A stretch of DNA of 64,000 nucleotides from Phytophthora sp. 'mugwort' (taxonomy: Eukaryota; Oomycota; Peronosporomycetes; Peronosporales; Peronosporaceae). Numbering within the stretch: the stretch's first letter is position 1; every line of letters starts with the position of its first letter. The translations under genes and the position numbers were made by a program. The stretch lies in assembly GCA_033558025.1 (NCBI GenBank), contig JAUCEF010000006.1, forward strand, positions 310,001 to 374,000, in the 5' to 3' direction. Positions 20,264-31,045 of the stretch are shown here, one piece after another. A model generated the notes under the pieces. That model ran no database searches and had not been told where the DNA came from. It worked only from the letters and a program-made list of their open reading frames with translations.

Positions 20264-20671
20264 GATGATGGGCTGCGAAGGCTGGCGGACCAGTTCGGGC
20301 GTTTCTTCTTCCAGCTGCTCTCTCGCAGCTGTCACGTTCCCCCCTTTACGGTAGGGCTAGGCCGTACTCCTCTGACCTCCTAGGGCCACAGGCGCAAACT
20401 CGGCAACAGCTTCAAGGGAGCGGCTCGATTGGGAGTCGCGACGACTTAGTTCTTCGGCGGCAGCAGCACGACGGCTTAGCGTGGTGGTGGTGTCGCGGCG
20501 CGGGGCGGGGCGGGGTCTTAAGGTCCGGTAGTCAGGTGAGGCGACAGCACGACAGATAGGCTGAGGTGGAGAAACGACAACACGGGACTGGAAGGACCGA
20601 AGCTTGAAAGCGCAGTAGCAGGTATGGGCCTGTCTATGTGGACTTGTGGGGTAGCCGGCAAATTGCAAACT
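20264..20671 (-). other. LINE 5' UTR / promoter region
   Basis: The sequence between the candidate ORF1 start and the 5' boundary at the target duplication. It contains GGGGCGGGGCGGGG (20502-20515 on plus), a GC-box-like and potential G-quadruplex-forming run, preceded by GTGGTGGTGG. An internal promoter would be expected here for a full-length LINE (family knowledge). No other gene is visible. Confidence 0.45.
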
Positions 20672-20685
20672 TGGTGGTCAATTGG
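20672..20685 (+). repeat. Right copy of 14-bp target-site duplication
   Basis: TGGTGGTCAATTGG directly after the LINE 5' end. Its last 10 bases are the start of the first complete tRNA-Leu gene, which was restored by the duplication. The base before it is T, not the A of normal array units, marking the exact element boundary. Confidence 0.85.
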
Positions 20686-20755
20686 CCGAGCGGTCTAAGG
20701 CGCCAGTTTAAGGCACTGGTCCGAAAGGGCGTGGGTTCGAATCCCACATTGGCCA
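20676..20755 (+). tRNA. tRNA-Leu(AAG), copy 1, intact
   Basis: Reference copy, 80 nt, no intron. Acceptor GGTCAAT pairs with ATTGGCC (one G-U), discriminator A, CCA not encoded. D arm is GCC-GAGCGGTCTAA-GGC. Anticodon arm is CCAGT-TTAAGGC-ACTGG, so the anticodon is AAG (A34 would become inosine, reading CUU/CUC/CUA). The variable arm TCCGAAAGGGC is short for a Leu tRNA but pairs CC with GG. T arm is GTGGG-TTCGAAT-CCCAC. A box TGGCCGAGCGG and B box GGTTCGAATCC are both canonical. Its first 10 nt come from the LINE target-site duplication, and its upstream flank is LINE 5' UTR instead of array spacer. Haplotype C-CCG-A-GG-T. Confidence 0.97.
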
Positions 20756-20763
20756 ACTCTTCG

Positions 20764-20771
20764 TTTCTTTT
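20764..20771 (+). terminator. Pol III terminator of copy 1 (repeated in each unit)
   Basis: TTTCTTTT starts 9 nt after the tRNA 3' end and is the first T run. A second run, TTTTT at 20790-20794, could act as a backup. The same layout recurs in each unit, but units 43, 44 and 49 have TTTCATTT, and unit 17 has CTTTT in the backup run. Confidence 0.75.
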
Positions 20772-20844
20772 GTCGCTCTTGCGCCGTCGTTTTTGCGTTT
20801 CGCGTATTGACATGCTTCCGTGGATTTTCGCCTGCCGTACGCCC

Positions 20845-20859
20845 AGACCGCTCGGTCAA
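20845..20859 (-). repeat. Inverted near-copy of the tRNA A-box region in the spacer
   Basis: AGACCGCTCGGTCAA is the reverse complement of tRNA bases 20682-20696 (TTGGCCGAGCGGTCT) at 14 of 15 positions. In units 18 and 22 (CGGCCAA) the match is 15 of 15. On minus it reads like the 5' part of a Leu/Ser-type tRNA, but no B box follows, so it looks like a relic half-gene. Present in every unit. Confidence 0.7.
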
Positions 20860-21410
20860 CCTGCTAAAACCGACTCGCCTCGCGCTGGTCCAAGTCCACC
20901 GTTGCTCGAGTTACAATGTCAACATTTGTCAAATAGTACGCTCTCGCTGTGGACGCAGCCGAGCAGCAGAACTGTATTGCGGGCCGTACGGTCCGCCTTA
21001 GCAGAACGTAGCGTAATCGGTGTTGCGATCACAGGGCCGAGGACGTGCCACGAACCCGTGCTTTGATTCCTCACGCACTCGGCCCCGCTGGGACAGAACG
21101 GTGGCGGCCAATGCTGGCTGGCTTGAGCGACAGTGTCTCAGCAAGGGGTTGTGAGGCCGTCGGCAAGGTCTGTAACCGAGTACTGCTTCAGTGCGGAGGT
21201 TAACAGAACCATTCGGACGGACGATGTGGAGTCGACCATAACTCGTCTGGACAGCCGCGGACTGAGACAATCGATGAAGGAGGTTGTTCAGCGAGGCCAG
21301 GTGGTCTGCATTGAGGTCCGTTTGTGTGTGCGCGGCACGTGGTTGCGGTGTTTGCGAGTGTTGCGTGATGGCGGTTTTTGAGTGCGTGAGGGTTGTGGTT
21401 AGCGCATGGT

Positions 21411-21490
21411 GGTCAATTGGCCGAGCGGTCTAAGGCGCCAGTTTAAGGCACTGGTCCGAAAGGGCGTGGGTTCGTATCCCACATTGGCCA
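21411..21490 (+). tRNA. tRNA-Leu(AAG), copy 2, U58 variant
   Basis: T-loop TTCGTAT: A58 replaced by T at 21475, so the B box reads GGTTCGTATCC. First U58 copy. Haplotype C-CCG-A-GG-T. Confidence 0.8.
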
Positions 21491-22145
21491 ACTCTTCGTT
21501 TCTTTTGTCGCTCTTGCGCCGTCGTTTTTGCGTTTCGCGTATTGACATGCTTCCGTGGATTTTCGCCTGCCGTACGCCCAGACCGCTCGGTCAACCTGCT
21601 AAAACCGACTCGCCTCGCGCTGGTCCAAGTCCACCGTTGCTCGAGTTACAATGTCAACATTTGTCAAATAGTACGCTCTCGCTGTGGACGCAGCCGAGCA
21701 GCAGAACTGTATTGCGGGCCGTACGGTCCGCCTTAGCAGAACGTAGCGTAATCGGTGTTGCGATCACAGGGCCGAGGACGTGCCACGAACCCGTGCTTTG
21801 ATTCCTCACGCACTCGGCCCCGCTGGGACAGAACGGTGGCGGCCAATGCTGGCTGGCTTGAGCGACAGTGTCTCAGCAAGGGGTTGTGAGGCCGTCGGCA
21901 AGGTCTGTAACCGAGTACTGCTTCAGTGCGGAGGTTAACAGAACCATTCGGACGGACGATGTGGAGTCGACCATAACTCGTCTGGACAGCCGCGGACTGA
22001 GACAATCGATGAAGGAGGTTGTTCAGCGAGGCCAGGTGGTCTGCATTGAGGTCCGTTTGTGTGTGCGCGGCACGTGGTTGCGGTGTTTGCGAGTGTTGCG
22101 TGATGGCGGTTTTTGAGTGCGTGAGGGTTGTGGTTAGCGCATGGT

Positions 22146-22225
22146 GGTCAATTGGCCGAGCGGTCTAAGGCGCCAGTTTAAGGCACTGGTCCGAAAGGGC
22201 GTGGGTTCGTATCCCACATTGGCCA
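22146..22225 (+). tRNA. tRNA-Leu(AAG), copy 3, U58 variant
   Basis: T58 at 22210. Haplotype C-CCG-A-GG-T. Confidence 0.8.
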
Positions 22226-22880
22226 ACTCTTCGTTTCTTTTGTCGCTCTTGCGCCGTCGTTTTTGCGTTTCGCGTATTGACATGCTTCCGTGGATTTTCG
22301 CCTGCCGTACGCCCAGACCGCTCGGTCAACCTGCTAAAACCGACTCGCCTCGCGCTGGTCCAAGTCCACCGTTGCTCGAGTTACAATGTCAACATTTGTC
22401 AAATAGTACGCTCTCGCTGTGGACGCAGCCGAGCAGCAGAACTGTATTGCGGGCCGTACGGTCCGCCTTAGCAGAACGTAGCGTAATCGGTGTTGCGATC
22501 ACAGGGCCGAGGACGTGCCACGAACCCGTGCTTTGATTCCTCACGCACTCGGCCCCGCTGGGACAGAACGGTGGCGGCCAATGCTGGCTGGCTTGAGCGA
22601 CAGTGTCTCAGCAAGGGGTTGTGAGGCCGTCGGCAAGGTCTGTAACCGAGTACTGCTTCAGTGCGGAGGTTAACAGAACCATTCGGACGGACGATGTGGA
22701 GTCGACCATAACTCGTCTGGACAGCCGCGGACTGAGACAATCGATGAAGGAGGTTGTTCAGCGAGGCCAGGTGGTCTGCATTGAGGTCCGTTTGTGTGTG
22801 CGCGGCACGTGGTTGCGGTGTTTGCGAGTGTTGCGTGATGGCGGTTTTTGAGTGCGTGAGGGTTGTGGTTAGCGCATGGT

Positions 22881-22960
22881 GGTCAATTGGCCGAGCGGTC
22901 TAAGGCGCCAGTTTAAGGCACTGGTCCGAAAGGGCGTGGGTTCGTATCCCACATTGGCCA
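22881..22960 (+). tRNA. tRNA-Leu(AAG), copy 4, U58 variant
   Basis: T58 at 22945, last of the first run of three. Haplotype C-CCG-A-GG-T. Confidence 0.8.
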
Positions 22961-23615
22961 ACTCTTCGTTTCTTTTGTCGCTCTTGCGCCGTCGTTTTTG
23001 CGTTTCGCGTATTGACATGCTTCCGTGGATTTTCGCCTGCCGTACGCCCAGACCGCTCGGTCAACCTGCTAAAACCGACTCGCCTCGCGCTGGTCCAAGT
23101 CCACCGTTGCTCGAGTTACAATGTCAACATTTGTCAAATAGTACGCTCTCGCTGTGGACGCAGCCGAGCAGCAGAACTGTATTGCGGGCCGTACGGTCCG
23201 CCTTAGCAGAACGTAGCGTAATCGGTGTTGCGATCACAGGGCCGAGGACGTGCCACGAACCCGTGCTTTGATTCCTCACGCACTCGGCCCCGCTGGGACA
23301 GAACGGTGGCGGCCAATGCTGGCTGGCTTGAGCGACAGTGTCTCAGCAAGGGGTTGTGAGGCCGTCGGCAAGGTCTGTAACCGAGTACTGCTTCAGTGCG
23401 GAGGTTAACAGAACCATTCGGACGGACGATGTGGAGTCGACCATAACTCGTCTGGACAGCCGCGGACTGAGACAATCGATGAAGGAGGTTGTTCAGCGAG
23501 GCCAGGTGGTCTGCATTGAGGTCCGTTTGTGTGTGCGCGGCACGTGGTTGCGGTGTTTGCGAGTGTTGCGTGATGGCGGTTTTTGAGTGCGTGAGGGTTG
23601 TGGTTAGCGCATGGT

Positions 23616-23695
23616 GGTCAATTGGCCGAGCGGTCTAAGGCGCCAGTTTAAGGCACTGGTCCGAAAGGGCGTGGGTTCGAATCCCACATTGGCCA
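23616..23695 (+). tRNA. tRNA-Leu(AAG), copy 5, intact
   Basis: A58 restored. Haplotype C-CCG-A-GG-T, the same as the preceding U58 units at all markers. Confidence 0.97.
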
Positions 23696-24350
23696 ACTCT
23701 TCGTTTCTTTTGTCGCTCTTGCGCCGTCGTTTTTGCGTTTCGCGTATTGACATGCTTCCGTGGATTTTCGCCTGCCGTACGCCCAGACCGCTCGGTCAAC
23801 CTGCTAAAACCGACTCGCCTCGCGCTGGTCCAAGTCCACCGTTGCTCGAGTTACAATGTCAACATTTGTCAAATAGTACGCTCTCGCTGTGGACGCAGCC
23901 GAGCAGCAGAACTGTATTGCGGGCCGTACGGTCCGCCTTAGCAGAACGTAGCGTAATCGGTGTTGCGATCACAGGGCCGAGGACGTGCCACGAACCCGTG
24001 CTTTGATTCCTCACGCACTCGGCCCCGCTGGGACAGAACGGTGGCGGCCAATGCTGGCTGGCTTGAGCGACAGTGTCTCAGCAAGGGGTTGTGAGGCCGT
24101 CGGCAAGGTCTGTAACCGAGTACTGCTTCAGTGCGGAGGTTAACAGAACCATTCGGACGGACGATGTGGAGTCGACCATAACTCGTCTGGACAGCCGCGG
24201 ACTGAGACAATCGATGAAGGAGGTTGTTCAGCGAGGCCAGGTGGTCTGCATTGAGGTCCGTTTGTGTGTGCGCGGCACGTGGTTGCGGTGTTTGCGAGTG
24301 TTGCGTGATGGCGGTTTTTGAGTGCGTGAGGGTTGTGGTTAGCGCATGGT

Positions 24351-24430
24351 GGTCAATTGGCCGAGCGGTCTAAGGCGCCAGTTTAAGGCACTGGTCCGAA
24401 AGGGCGTGGGTTCGAATCCCACATTGGCCA
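24351..24430 (+). tRNA. tRNA-Leu(AAG), copy 6, intact
   Basis: A58 present. Haplotype C-CCG-A-GG-T. Confidence 0.97.
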
Positions 24431-25085
24431 ACTCTTCGTTTCTTTTGTCGCTCTTGCGCCGTCGTTTTTGCGTTTCGCGTATTGACATGCTTCCGTGGAT
24501 TTTCGCCTGCCGTACGCCCAGACCGCTCGGTCAACCTGCTAAAACCGACTCGCCTCGCGCTGGTCCAAGTCCACCGTTGCTCGAGTTACAATGTCAACAT
24601 TTGTCAAATAGTACGCTCTCGCTGTGGACGCAGCCGAGCAGCAGAACTGTATTGCGGGCCGTACGGTCCGCCTTAGCAGAACGTAGCGTAATCGGTGTTG
24701 CGATCACAGGGCCGAGGACGTGCCACGAACCCGTGCTTTGATTCCTCACGCACTCGGCCCCGCTGGGACAGAACGGTGGCGGCCAATGCTGGCTGGCTTG
24801 AGCGACAGTGTCTCAGCAAGGGGTTGTGAGGCCGTCGGCAAGGTCTGTAACCGAGTACTGCTTCAGTGCGGAGGTTAACAGAACCATTCGGACGGACGAT
24901 GTGGAGTCGACCATAACTCGTCTGGACAGCCGCGGACTGAGACAATCGATGAAGGAGGTTGTTCAGCGAGGCCAGGTGGTCTGCATTGAGGTCCGTTTGT
25001 GTGTGCGCGGCACGTGGTTGCGGTGTTTGCGAGTGTTGCGTGATGGCGGTTTTTGAGTGCGTGAGGGTTGTGGTTAGCGCATGGT

Positions 25086-25165
25086 GGTCAATTGGCCGAG
25101 CGGTCTAAGGCGCCAGTTTAAGGCACTGGTCCGAAAGGGCGTGGGTTCGTATCCCACATTGGCCA
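25086..25165 (+). tRNA. tRNA-Leu(AAG), copy 7, U58 variant
   Basis: T58 at 25150. Haplotype C-CCG-A-GG-T. Confidence 0.8.
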
Positions 25166-25820
25166 ACTCTTCGTTTCTTTTGTCGCTCTTGCGCCGTCGT
25201 TTTTGCGTTTCGCGTATTGACATGCTTCCGTGGATTTTCGCCTGCCGTACGCCCAGACCGCTCGGTCAACCTGCTAAAACCGACTCGCCTCGCGCTGGTC
25301 CAAGTCCACCGTTGCTCGAGTTACAATGTCAACATTTGTCAAATAGTACGCTCTCGCTGTGGACGCAGCCGAGCAGCAGAACTGTATTGCGGGCCGTACG
25401 GTCCGCCTTAGCAGAACGTAGCGTAATCGGTGTTGCGATCACAGGGCCGAGGACGTGCCACGAACCCGTGCTTTGATTCCTCACGCACTCGGCCCCGCTG
25501 GGACAGAACGGTGGCGGCCAATGCTGGCTGGCTTGAGCGACAGTGTCTCAGCAAGGGGTTGTGAGGCCGTCGGCAAGGTCTGTAACCGAGTACTGCTTCA
25601 GTGCGGAGGTTAACAGAACCATTCGGACGGACGATGTGGAGTCGACCATAACTCGTCTGGACAGCCGCGGACTGAGACAATCGATGAAGGAGGTTGTTCA
25701 GCGAGGCCAGGTGGTCTGCATTGAGGTCCGTTTGTGTGTGCGCGGCACGTGGTTGCGGTGTTTGCGAGTGTTGCGTGATGGCGGTTTTTGAGTGCGTGAG
25801 GGTTGTGGTTAGCGCATGGT

Positions 25821-25900
25821 GGTCAATTGGCCGAGCGGTCTAAGGCGCCAGTTTAAGGCACTGGTCCGAAAGGGCGTGGGTTCGTATCCCACATTGGCCA
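25821..25900 (+). tRNA. tRNA-Leu(AAG), copy 8, U58 variant
   Basis: T58 at 25885. Haplotype C-CCG-A-GG-T. Confidence 0.8.
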
Positions 25901-26555
25901 ACTCTTCGTTTCTTTTGTCGCTCTTGCGCCGTCGTTTTTGCGTTTCGCGTATTGACATGCTTCCGTGGATTTTCGCCTGCCGTACGCCCAGACCGCTCGG
26001 TCAACCTGCTAAAACCGACTCGCCTCGCGCTGGTCCAAGTCCACCGTTGCTCGAGTTACAATGTCAACATTTGTCAAATAGTACGCTCTCGCTGTGGACG
26101 CAGCCGAGCAGCAGAACTGTATTGCGGGCCGTACGGTCCGCCTTAGCAGAACGTAGCGTAATCGGTGTTGCGATCACAGGGCCGAGGACGTGCCACGAAC
26201 CCGTGCTTTGATTCCTCACGCACTCGGCCCCGCTGGGACAGAACGGTGGCGGCCAATGCTGGCTGGCTTGAGCGACAGTGTCTCAGCAAGGGGTTGTGAG
26301 GCCGTCGGCAAGGTCTGTAACCGAGTACTGCTTCAGTGCGGAGGTTAACAGAACCATTCGGACGGACGATGTGGAGTCGACCATAACTCGTCTGGACAGC
26401 CGCGGACTGAGACAATCGATGAAGGAGGTTGTTCAGCGAGGCCAGGTGGTCTGCATTGAGGTCCGTTTGTGTGTGCGCGGCACGTGGTTGCGGTGTTTGC
26501 GAGTGTTGCGTGATGGCGGTTTTTGAGTGCGTGAGGGTTGTGGTTAGCGCATGGT

Positions 26556-26635
26556 GGTCAATTGGCCGAGCGGTCTAAGGCGCCAGTTTAAGGCACTGGT
26601 CCGAAAGGGCGTGGGTTCGAATCCCACATTGGCCA
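26556..26635 (+). tRNA. tRNA-Leu(AAG), copy 9, intact
   Basis: A58 present. Haplotype C-CCG-A-GG-T. Confidence 0.97.
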
Positions 26636-27290
26636 ACTCTTCGTTTCTTTTGTCGCTCTTGCGCCGTCGTTTTTGCGTTTCGCGTATTGACATGCTTCCG
26701 TGGATTTTCGCCTGCCGTACGCCCAGACCGCTCGGTCAACCTGCTAAAACCGACTCGCCTCGCGCTGGTCCAAGTCCACCGTTGCTCGAGTTACAATGTC
26801 AACATTTGTCAAATAGTACGCTCTCGCTGTGGACGCAGCCGAGCAGCAGAACTGTATTGCGGGCCGTACGGTCCGCCTTAGCAGAACGTAGCGTAATCGG
26901 TGTTGCGATCACAGGGCCGAGGACGTGCCACGAACCCGTGCTTTGATTCCTCACGCACTCGGCCCCGCTGGGACAGAACGGTGGCGGCCAATGCTGGCTG
27001 GCTTGAGCGACAGTGTCTCAGCAAGGGGTTGTGAGGCCGTCGGCAAGGTCTGTAACCGAGTACTGCTTCAGTGCGGAGGTTAACAGAACCATTCGGACGG
27101 ACGATGTGGAGTCGACCATAACTCGTCTGGACAGCCGCGGACTGAGACAATCGATGAAGGAGGTTGTTCAGCGAGGCCAGGTGGTCTGCATTGAGGTCCG
27201 TTTGTGTGTGCGCGGCACGTGGTTGCGGTGTTTGCGAGTGTTGCGTGATGGCGGTTTTTGAGTGCGTGAGGGTTGTGGTTAGCGCATGGT

Positions 27291-27370
27291 GGTCAATTGG
27301 CCGAGCGGTCTAAGGCGCCAGTTTAAGGCACTGGTCCGAAAGGGCGTGGGTTCGAATCCCACATTGGCCA
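27291..27370 (+). tRNA. tRNA-Leu(AAG), copy 10, intact
   Basis: A58 present. Haplotype C-CCG-A-GG-T. Confidence 0.97.
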
Positions 27371-28025
27371 ACTCTTCGTTTCTTTTGTCGCTCTTGCGCC
27401 GTCGTTTTTGCGTTTCGCGTATTGACATGCTTCCGTGGATTTTCGCCTGCCGTACGCCCAGACCGCTCGGTCAACCTGCTAAAACCGACTCGCCTCGCGC
27501 TGGTCCAAGTCCACCGTTGCTCGAGTTACAATGTCAACATTTGTCAAATAGTACGCTCTCGCTGTGGACGCAGCCGAGCAGCAGAACTGTATTGCGGGCC
27601 GTACGGTCCGCCTTAGCAGAACGTAGCGTAATCGGTGTTGCGATCACAGGGCCGAGGACGTGCCACGAACCCGTGCTTTGATTCCTCACGCACTCGGCCC
27701 CGCTGGGACAGAACGGTGGCGGCCAATGCTGGCTGGCTTGAGCGACAGTGTCTCAGCAAGGGGTTGTGAGGCCGTCGGCAAGGTCTGTAACCGAGTACTG
27801 CTTCAGTGCGGAGGTTAACAGAACCATTCGGACGGACGATGTGGAGTCGACCATAACTCGTCTGGACAGCCGCGGACTGAGACAATCGATGAAGGAGGTT
27901 GTTCAGCGAGGCCAGGTGGTCTGCATTGAGGTCCGTTTGTGTGTGCGCGGCACGTGGTTGCGGTGTTTGCGAGTGTTGCGTGATGGCGGTTTTTGAGTGC
28001 GTGAGGGTTGTGGTTAGCGCATGGT

Positions 28026-28105
28026 GGTCAATTGGCCGAGCGGTCTAAGGCGCCAGTTTAAGGCACTGGTCCGAAAGGGCGTGGGTTCGAATCCCACATT
28101 GGCCA
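28026..28105 (+). tRNA. tRNA-Leu(AAG), copy 11, intact
   Basis: A58 present. Haplotype C-CCG-A-GG-T. Confidence 0.97.
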
Positions 28106-28760
28106 ACTCTTCGTTTCTTTTGTCGCTCTTGCGCCGTCGTTTTTGCGTTTCGCGTATTGACATGCTTCCGTGGATTTTCGCCTGCCGTACGCCCAGACCG
28201 CTCGGTCAACCTGCTAAAACCGACTCGCCTCGCGCTGGTCCAAGTCCACCGTTGCTCGAGTTACAATGTCAACATTTGTCAAATAGTACGCTCTCGCTGT
28301 GGACGCAGCCGAGCAGCAGAACTGTATTGCGGGCCGTACGGTCCGCCTTAGCAGAACGTAGCGTAATCGGTGTTGCGATCACAGGGCCGAGGACGTGCCA
28401 CGAACCCGTGCTTTGATTCCTCACGCACTCGGCCCCGCTGGGACAGAACGGTGGCGGCCAATGCTGGCTGGCTTGAGCGACAGTGTCTCAGCAAGGGGTT
28501 GTGAGGCCGTCGGCAAGGTCTGTAACCGAGTACTGCTTCAGTGCGGAGGTTAACAGAACCATTCGGACGGACGATGTGGAGTCGACCATAACTCGTCTGG
28601 ACAGCCGCGGACTGAGACAATCGATGAAGGAGGTTGTTCAGCGAGGCCAGGTGGTCTGCATTGAGGTCCGTTTGTGTGTGCGCGGCACGTGGTTGCGGTG
28701 TTTGCGAGTGTTGCGTGATGGCGGTTTTTGAGTGCGTGAGGGTTGTGGTTAGCGCATGGT

Positions 28761-28840
28761 GGTCAATTGGCCGAGCGGTCTAAGGCGCCAGTTTAAGGCA
28801 CTGGTCCGAAAGGGCGTGGGTTCGTATCCCACATTGGCCA
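28761..28840 (+). tRNA. tRNA-Leu(AAG), copy 12, U58 variant
   Basis: T58 at 28825; starts a run of four U58 copies. Haplotype C-CCG-A-GG-T. Confidence 0.8.
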
Positions 28841-29495
28841 ACTCTTCGTTTCTTTTGTCGCTCTTGCGCCGTCGTTTTTGCGTTTCGCGTATTGACATGC
28901 TTCCGTGGATTTTCGCCTGCCGTACGCCCAGACCGCTCGGTCAACCTGCTAAAACCGACTCGCCTCGCGCTGGTCCAAGTCCACCGTTGCTCGAGTTACA
29001 ATGTCAACATTTGTCAAATAGTACGCTCTCGCTGTGGACGCAGCCGAGCAGCAGAACTGTATTGCGGGCCGTACGGTCCGCCTTAGCAGAACGTAGCGTA
29101 ATCGGTGTTGCGATCACAGGGCCGAGGACGTGCCACGAACCCGTGCTTTGATTCCTCACGCACTCGGCCCCGCTGGGACAGAACGGTGGCGGCCAATGCT
29201 GGCTGGCTTGAGCGACAGTGTCTCAGCAAGGGGTTGTGAGGCCGTCGGCAAGGTCTGTAACCGAGTACTGCTTCAGTGCGGAGGTTAACAGAACCATTCG
29301 GACGGACGATGTGGAGTCGACCATAACTCGTCTGGACAGCCGCGGACTGAGACAATCGATGAAGGAGGTTGTTCAGCGAGGCCAGGTGGTCTGCATTGAG
29401 GTCCGTTTGTGTGTGCGCGGCACGTGGTTGCGGTGTTTGCGAGTGTTGCGTGATGGCGGTTTTTGAGTGCGTGAGGGTTGTGGTTAGCGCATGGT

Positions 29496-29575
29496 GGTCA
29501 ATTGGCCGAGCGGTCTAAGGCGCCAGTTTAAGGCACTGGTCCGAAAGGGCGTGGGTTCGTATCCCACATTGGCCA
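29496..29575 (+). tRNA. tRNA-Leu(AAG), copy 13, U58 variant
   Basis: T58 at 29560. Haplotype C-CCG-A-GG-T. Confidence 0.8.
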
Positions 29576-30230
29576 ACTCTTCGTTTCTTTTGTCGCTCTT
29601 GCGCCGTCGTTTTTGCGTTTCGCGTATTGACATGCTTCCGTGGATTTTCGCCTGCCGTACGCCCAGACCGCTCGGTCAACCTGCTAAAACCGACTCGCCT
29701 CGCGCTGGTCCAAGTCCACCGTTGCTCGAGTTACAATGTCAACATTTGTCAAATAGTACGCTCTCGCTGTGGACGCAGCCGAGCAGCAGAACTGTATTGC
29801 GGGCCGTACGGTCCGCCTTAGCAGAACGTAGCGTAATCGGTGTTGCGATCACAGGGCCGAGGACGTGCCACGAACCCGTGCTTTGATTCCTCACGCACTC
29901 GGCCCCGCTGGGACAGAACGGTGGCGGCCAATGCTGGCTGGCTTGAGCGACAGTGTCTCAGCAAGGGGTTGTGAGGCCGTCGGCAAGGTCTGTAACCGAG
30001 TACTGCTTCAGTGCGGAGGTTAACAGAACCATTCGGACGGACGATGTGGAGTCGACCATAACTCGTCTGGACAGCCGCGGACTGAGACAATCGATGAAGG
30101 AGGTTGTTCAGCGAGGCCAGGTGGTCTGCATTGAGGTCCGTTTGTGTGTGCGCGGCACGTGGTTGCGGTGTTTGCGAGTGTTGCGTGATGGCGGTTTTTG
30201 AGTGCGTGAGGGTTGTGGTTAGCGCATGGT

Positions 30231-30310
30231 GGTCAATTGGCCGAGCGGTCTAAGGCGCCAGTTTAAGGCACTGGTCCGAAAGGGCGTGGGTTCGTATCCC
30301 ACATTGGCCA
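30231..30310 (+). tRNA. tRNA-Leu(AAG), copy 14, U58 variant
   Basis: T58 at 30295. Haplotype C-CCG-A-GG-T. Confidence 0.8.
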
Positions 30311-30965
30311 ACTCTTCGTTTCTTTTGTCGCTCTTGCGCCGTCGTTTTTGCGTTTCGCGTATTGACATGCTTCCGTGGATTTTCGCCTGCCGTACGCCCA
30401 GACCGCTCGGTCAACCTGCTAAAACCGACTCGCCTCGCGCTGGTCCAAGTCCACCGTTGCTCGAGTTACAATGTCAACATTTGTCAAATAGTACGCTCTC
30501 GCTGTGGACGCAGCCGAGCAGCAGAACTGTATTGCGGGCCGTACGGTCCGCCTTAGCAGAACGTAGCGTAATCGGTGTTGCGATCACAGGGCCGAGGACG
30601 TGCCACGAACCCGTGCTTTGATTCCTCACGCACTCGGCCCCGCTGGGACAGAACGGTGGCGGCCAATGCTGGCTGGCTTGAGCGACAGTGTCTCAGCAAG
30701 GGGTTGTGAGGCCGTCGGCAAGGTCTGTAACCGAGTACTGCTTCAGTGCGGAGGTTAACAGAACCATTCGGACGGACGATGTGGAGTCGACCATAACTCG
30801 TCTGGACAGCCGCGGACTGAGACAATCGATGAAGGAGGTTGTTCAGCGAGGCCAGGTGGTCTGCATTGAGGTCCGTTTGTGTGTGCGCGGCACGTGGTTG
30901 CGGTGTTTGCGAGTGTTGCGTGATGGCGGTTTTTGAGTGCGTGAGGGTTGTGGTTAGCGCATGGT

Positions 30966-31045
30966 GGTCAATTGGCCGAGCGGTCTAAGGCGCCAGTTTA
31001 AGGCACTGGTCCGAAAGGGCGTGGGTTCGTATCCCACATTGGCCA
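30966..31045 (+). tRNA. tRNA-Leu(AAG), copy 15, U58 variant
   Basis: T58 at 31030. Last unit of the uniform left block. Haplotype C-CCG-A-GG-T. Confidence 0.8.

Larger units (their letters stand above)
13175..20671 (-). mobile_element. 7.5-kb LINE insertion (L1/Tx1-like) inside a tRNA-Leu gene
   Basis: A non-LTR retrotransposon read on minus: 5' UTR and ORF1 relics (20671 to about 18500), APE endonuclease (about 18315-17171), reverse transcriptase (17101-14930), C-terminal CCHC region (14929-14543) and a 3' part. It is bounded by the exact 14-bp duplication TGGTGGTCAATTGG, as expected from target-primed reverse transcription. The left 0.7 kb (13175-13900) may be a second, nested element. I see no poly(A) tail at the 13175 end. 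ORF1 is shattered and ORF2 has two nonsense codons and a frameshift, so the copy is dead. Confidence 0.85.

Noticed and set aside
20867..20920. Second tRNA gene in the spacer around the GGTTCAAGTCC/GGTCCAAGTCC motif
   Set aside because: No A box at suitable distance on the same strand, one mismatch in the T-stem, and no 5' partner for the would-be acceptor. Kept only as a possible isolated B box.
21070..21400. 5S rRNA or snRNA gene sharing the array unit
   Set aside because: I found no 5S internal control region or recognisable snRNA core in the spacer on either strand.
21406..22116. Repeated open frames of 131, 64, 82 (plus) and 90 (minus) codons in every array unit as protein genes
   Set aside because: The 131-codon frame begins 5 nt before the tRNA and translates through it; the others overlap on opposite strands. 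They persist only because the DNA is homogenised. Units 37, 38 and 40 have a stop in the 82-codon frame, and units 23-28 a frameshift in the 131-codon frame, with no sign of selection.
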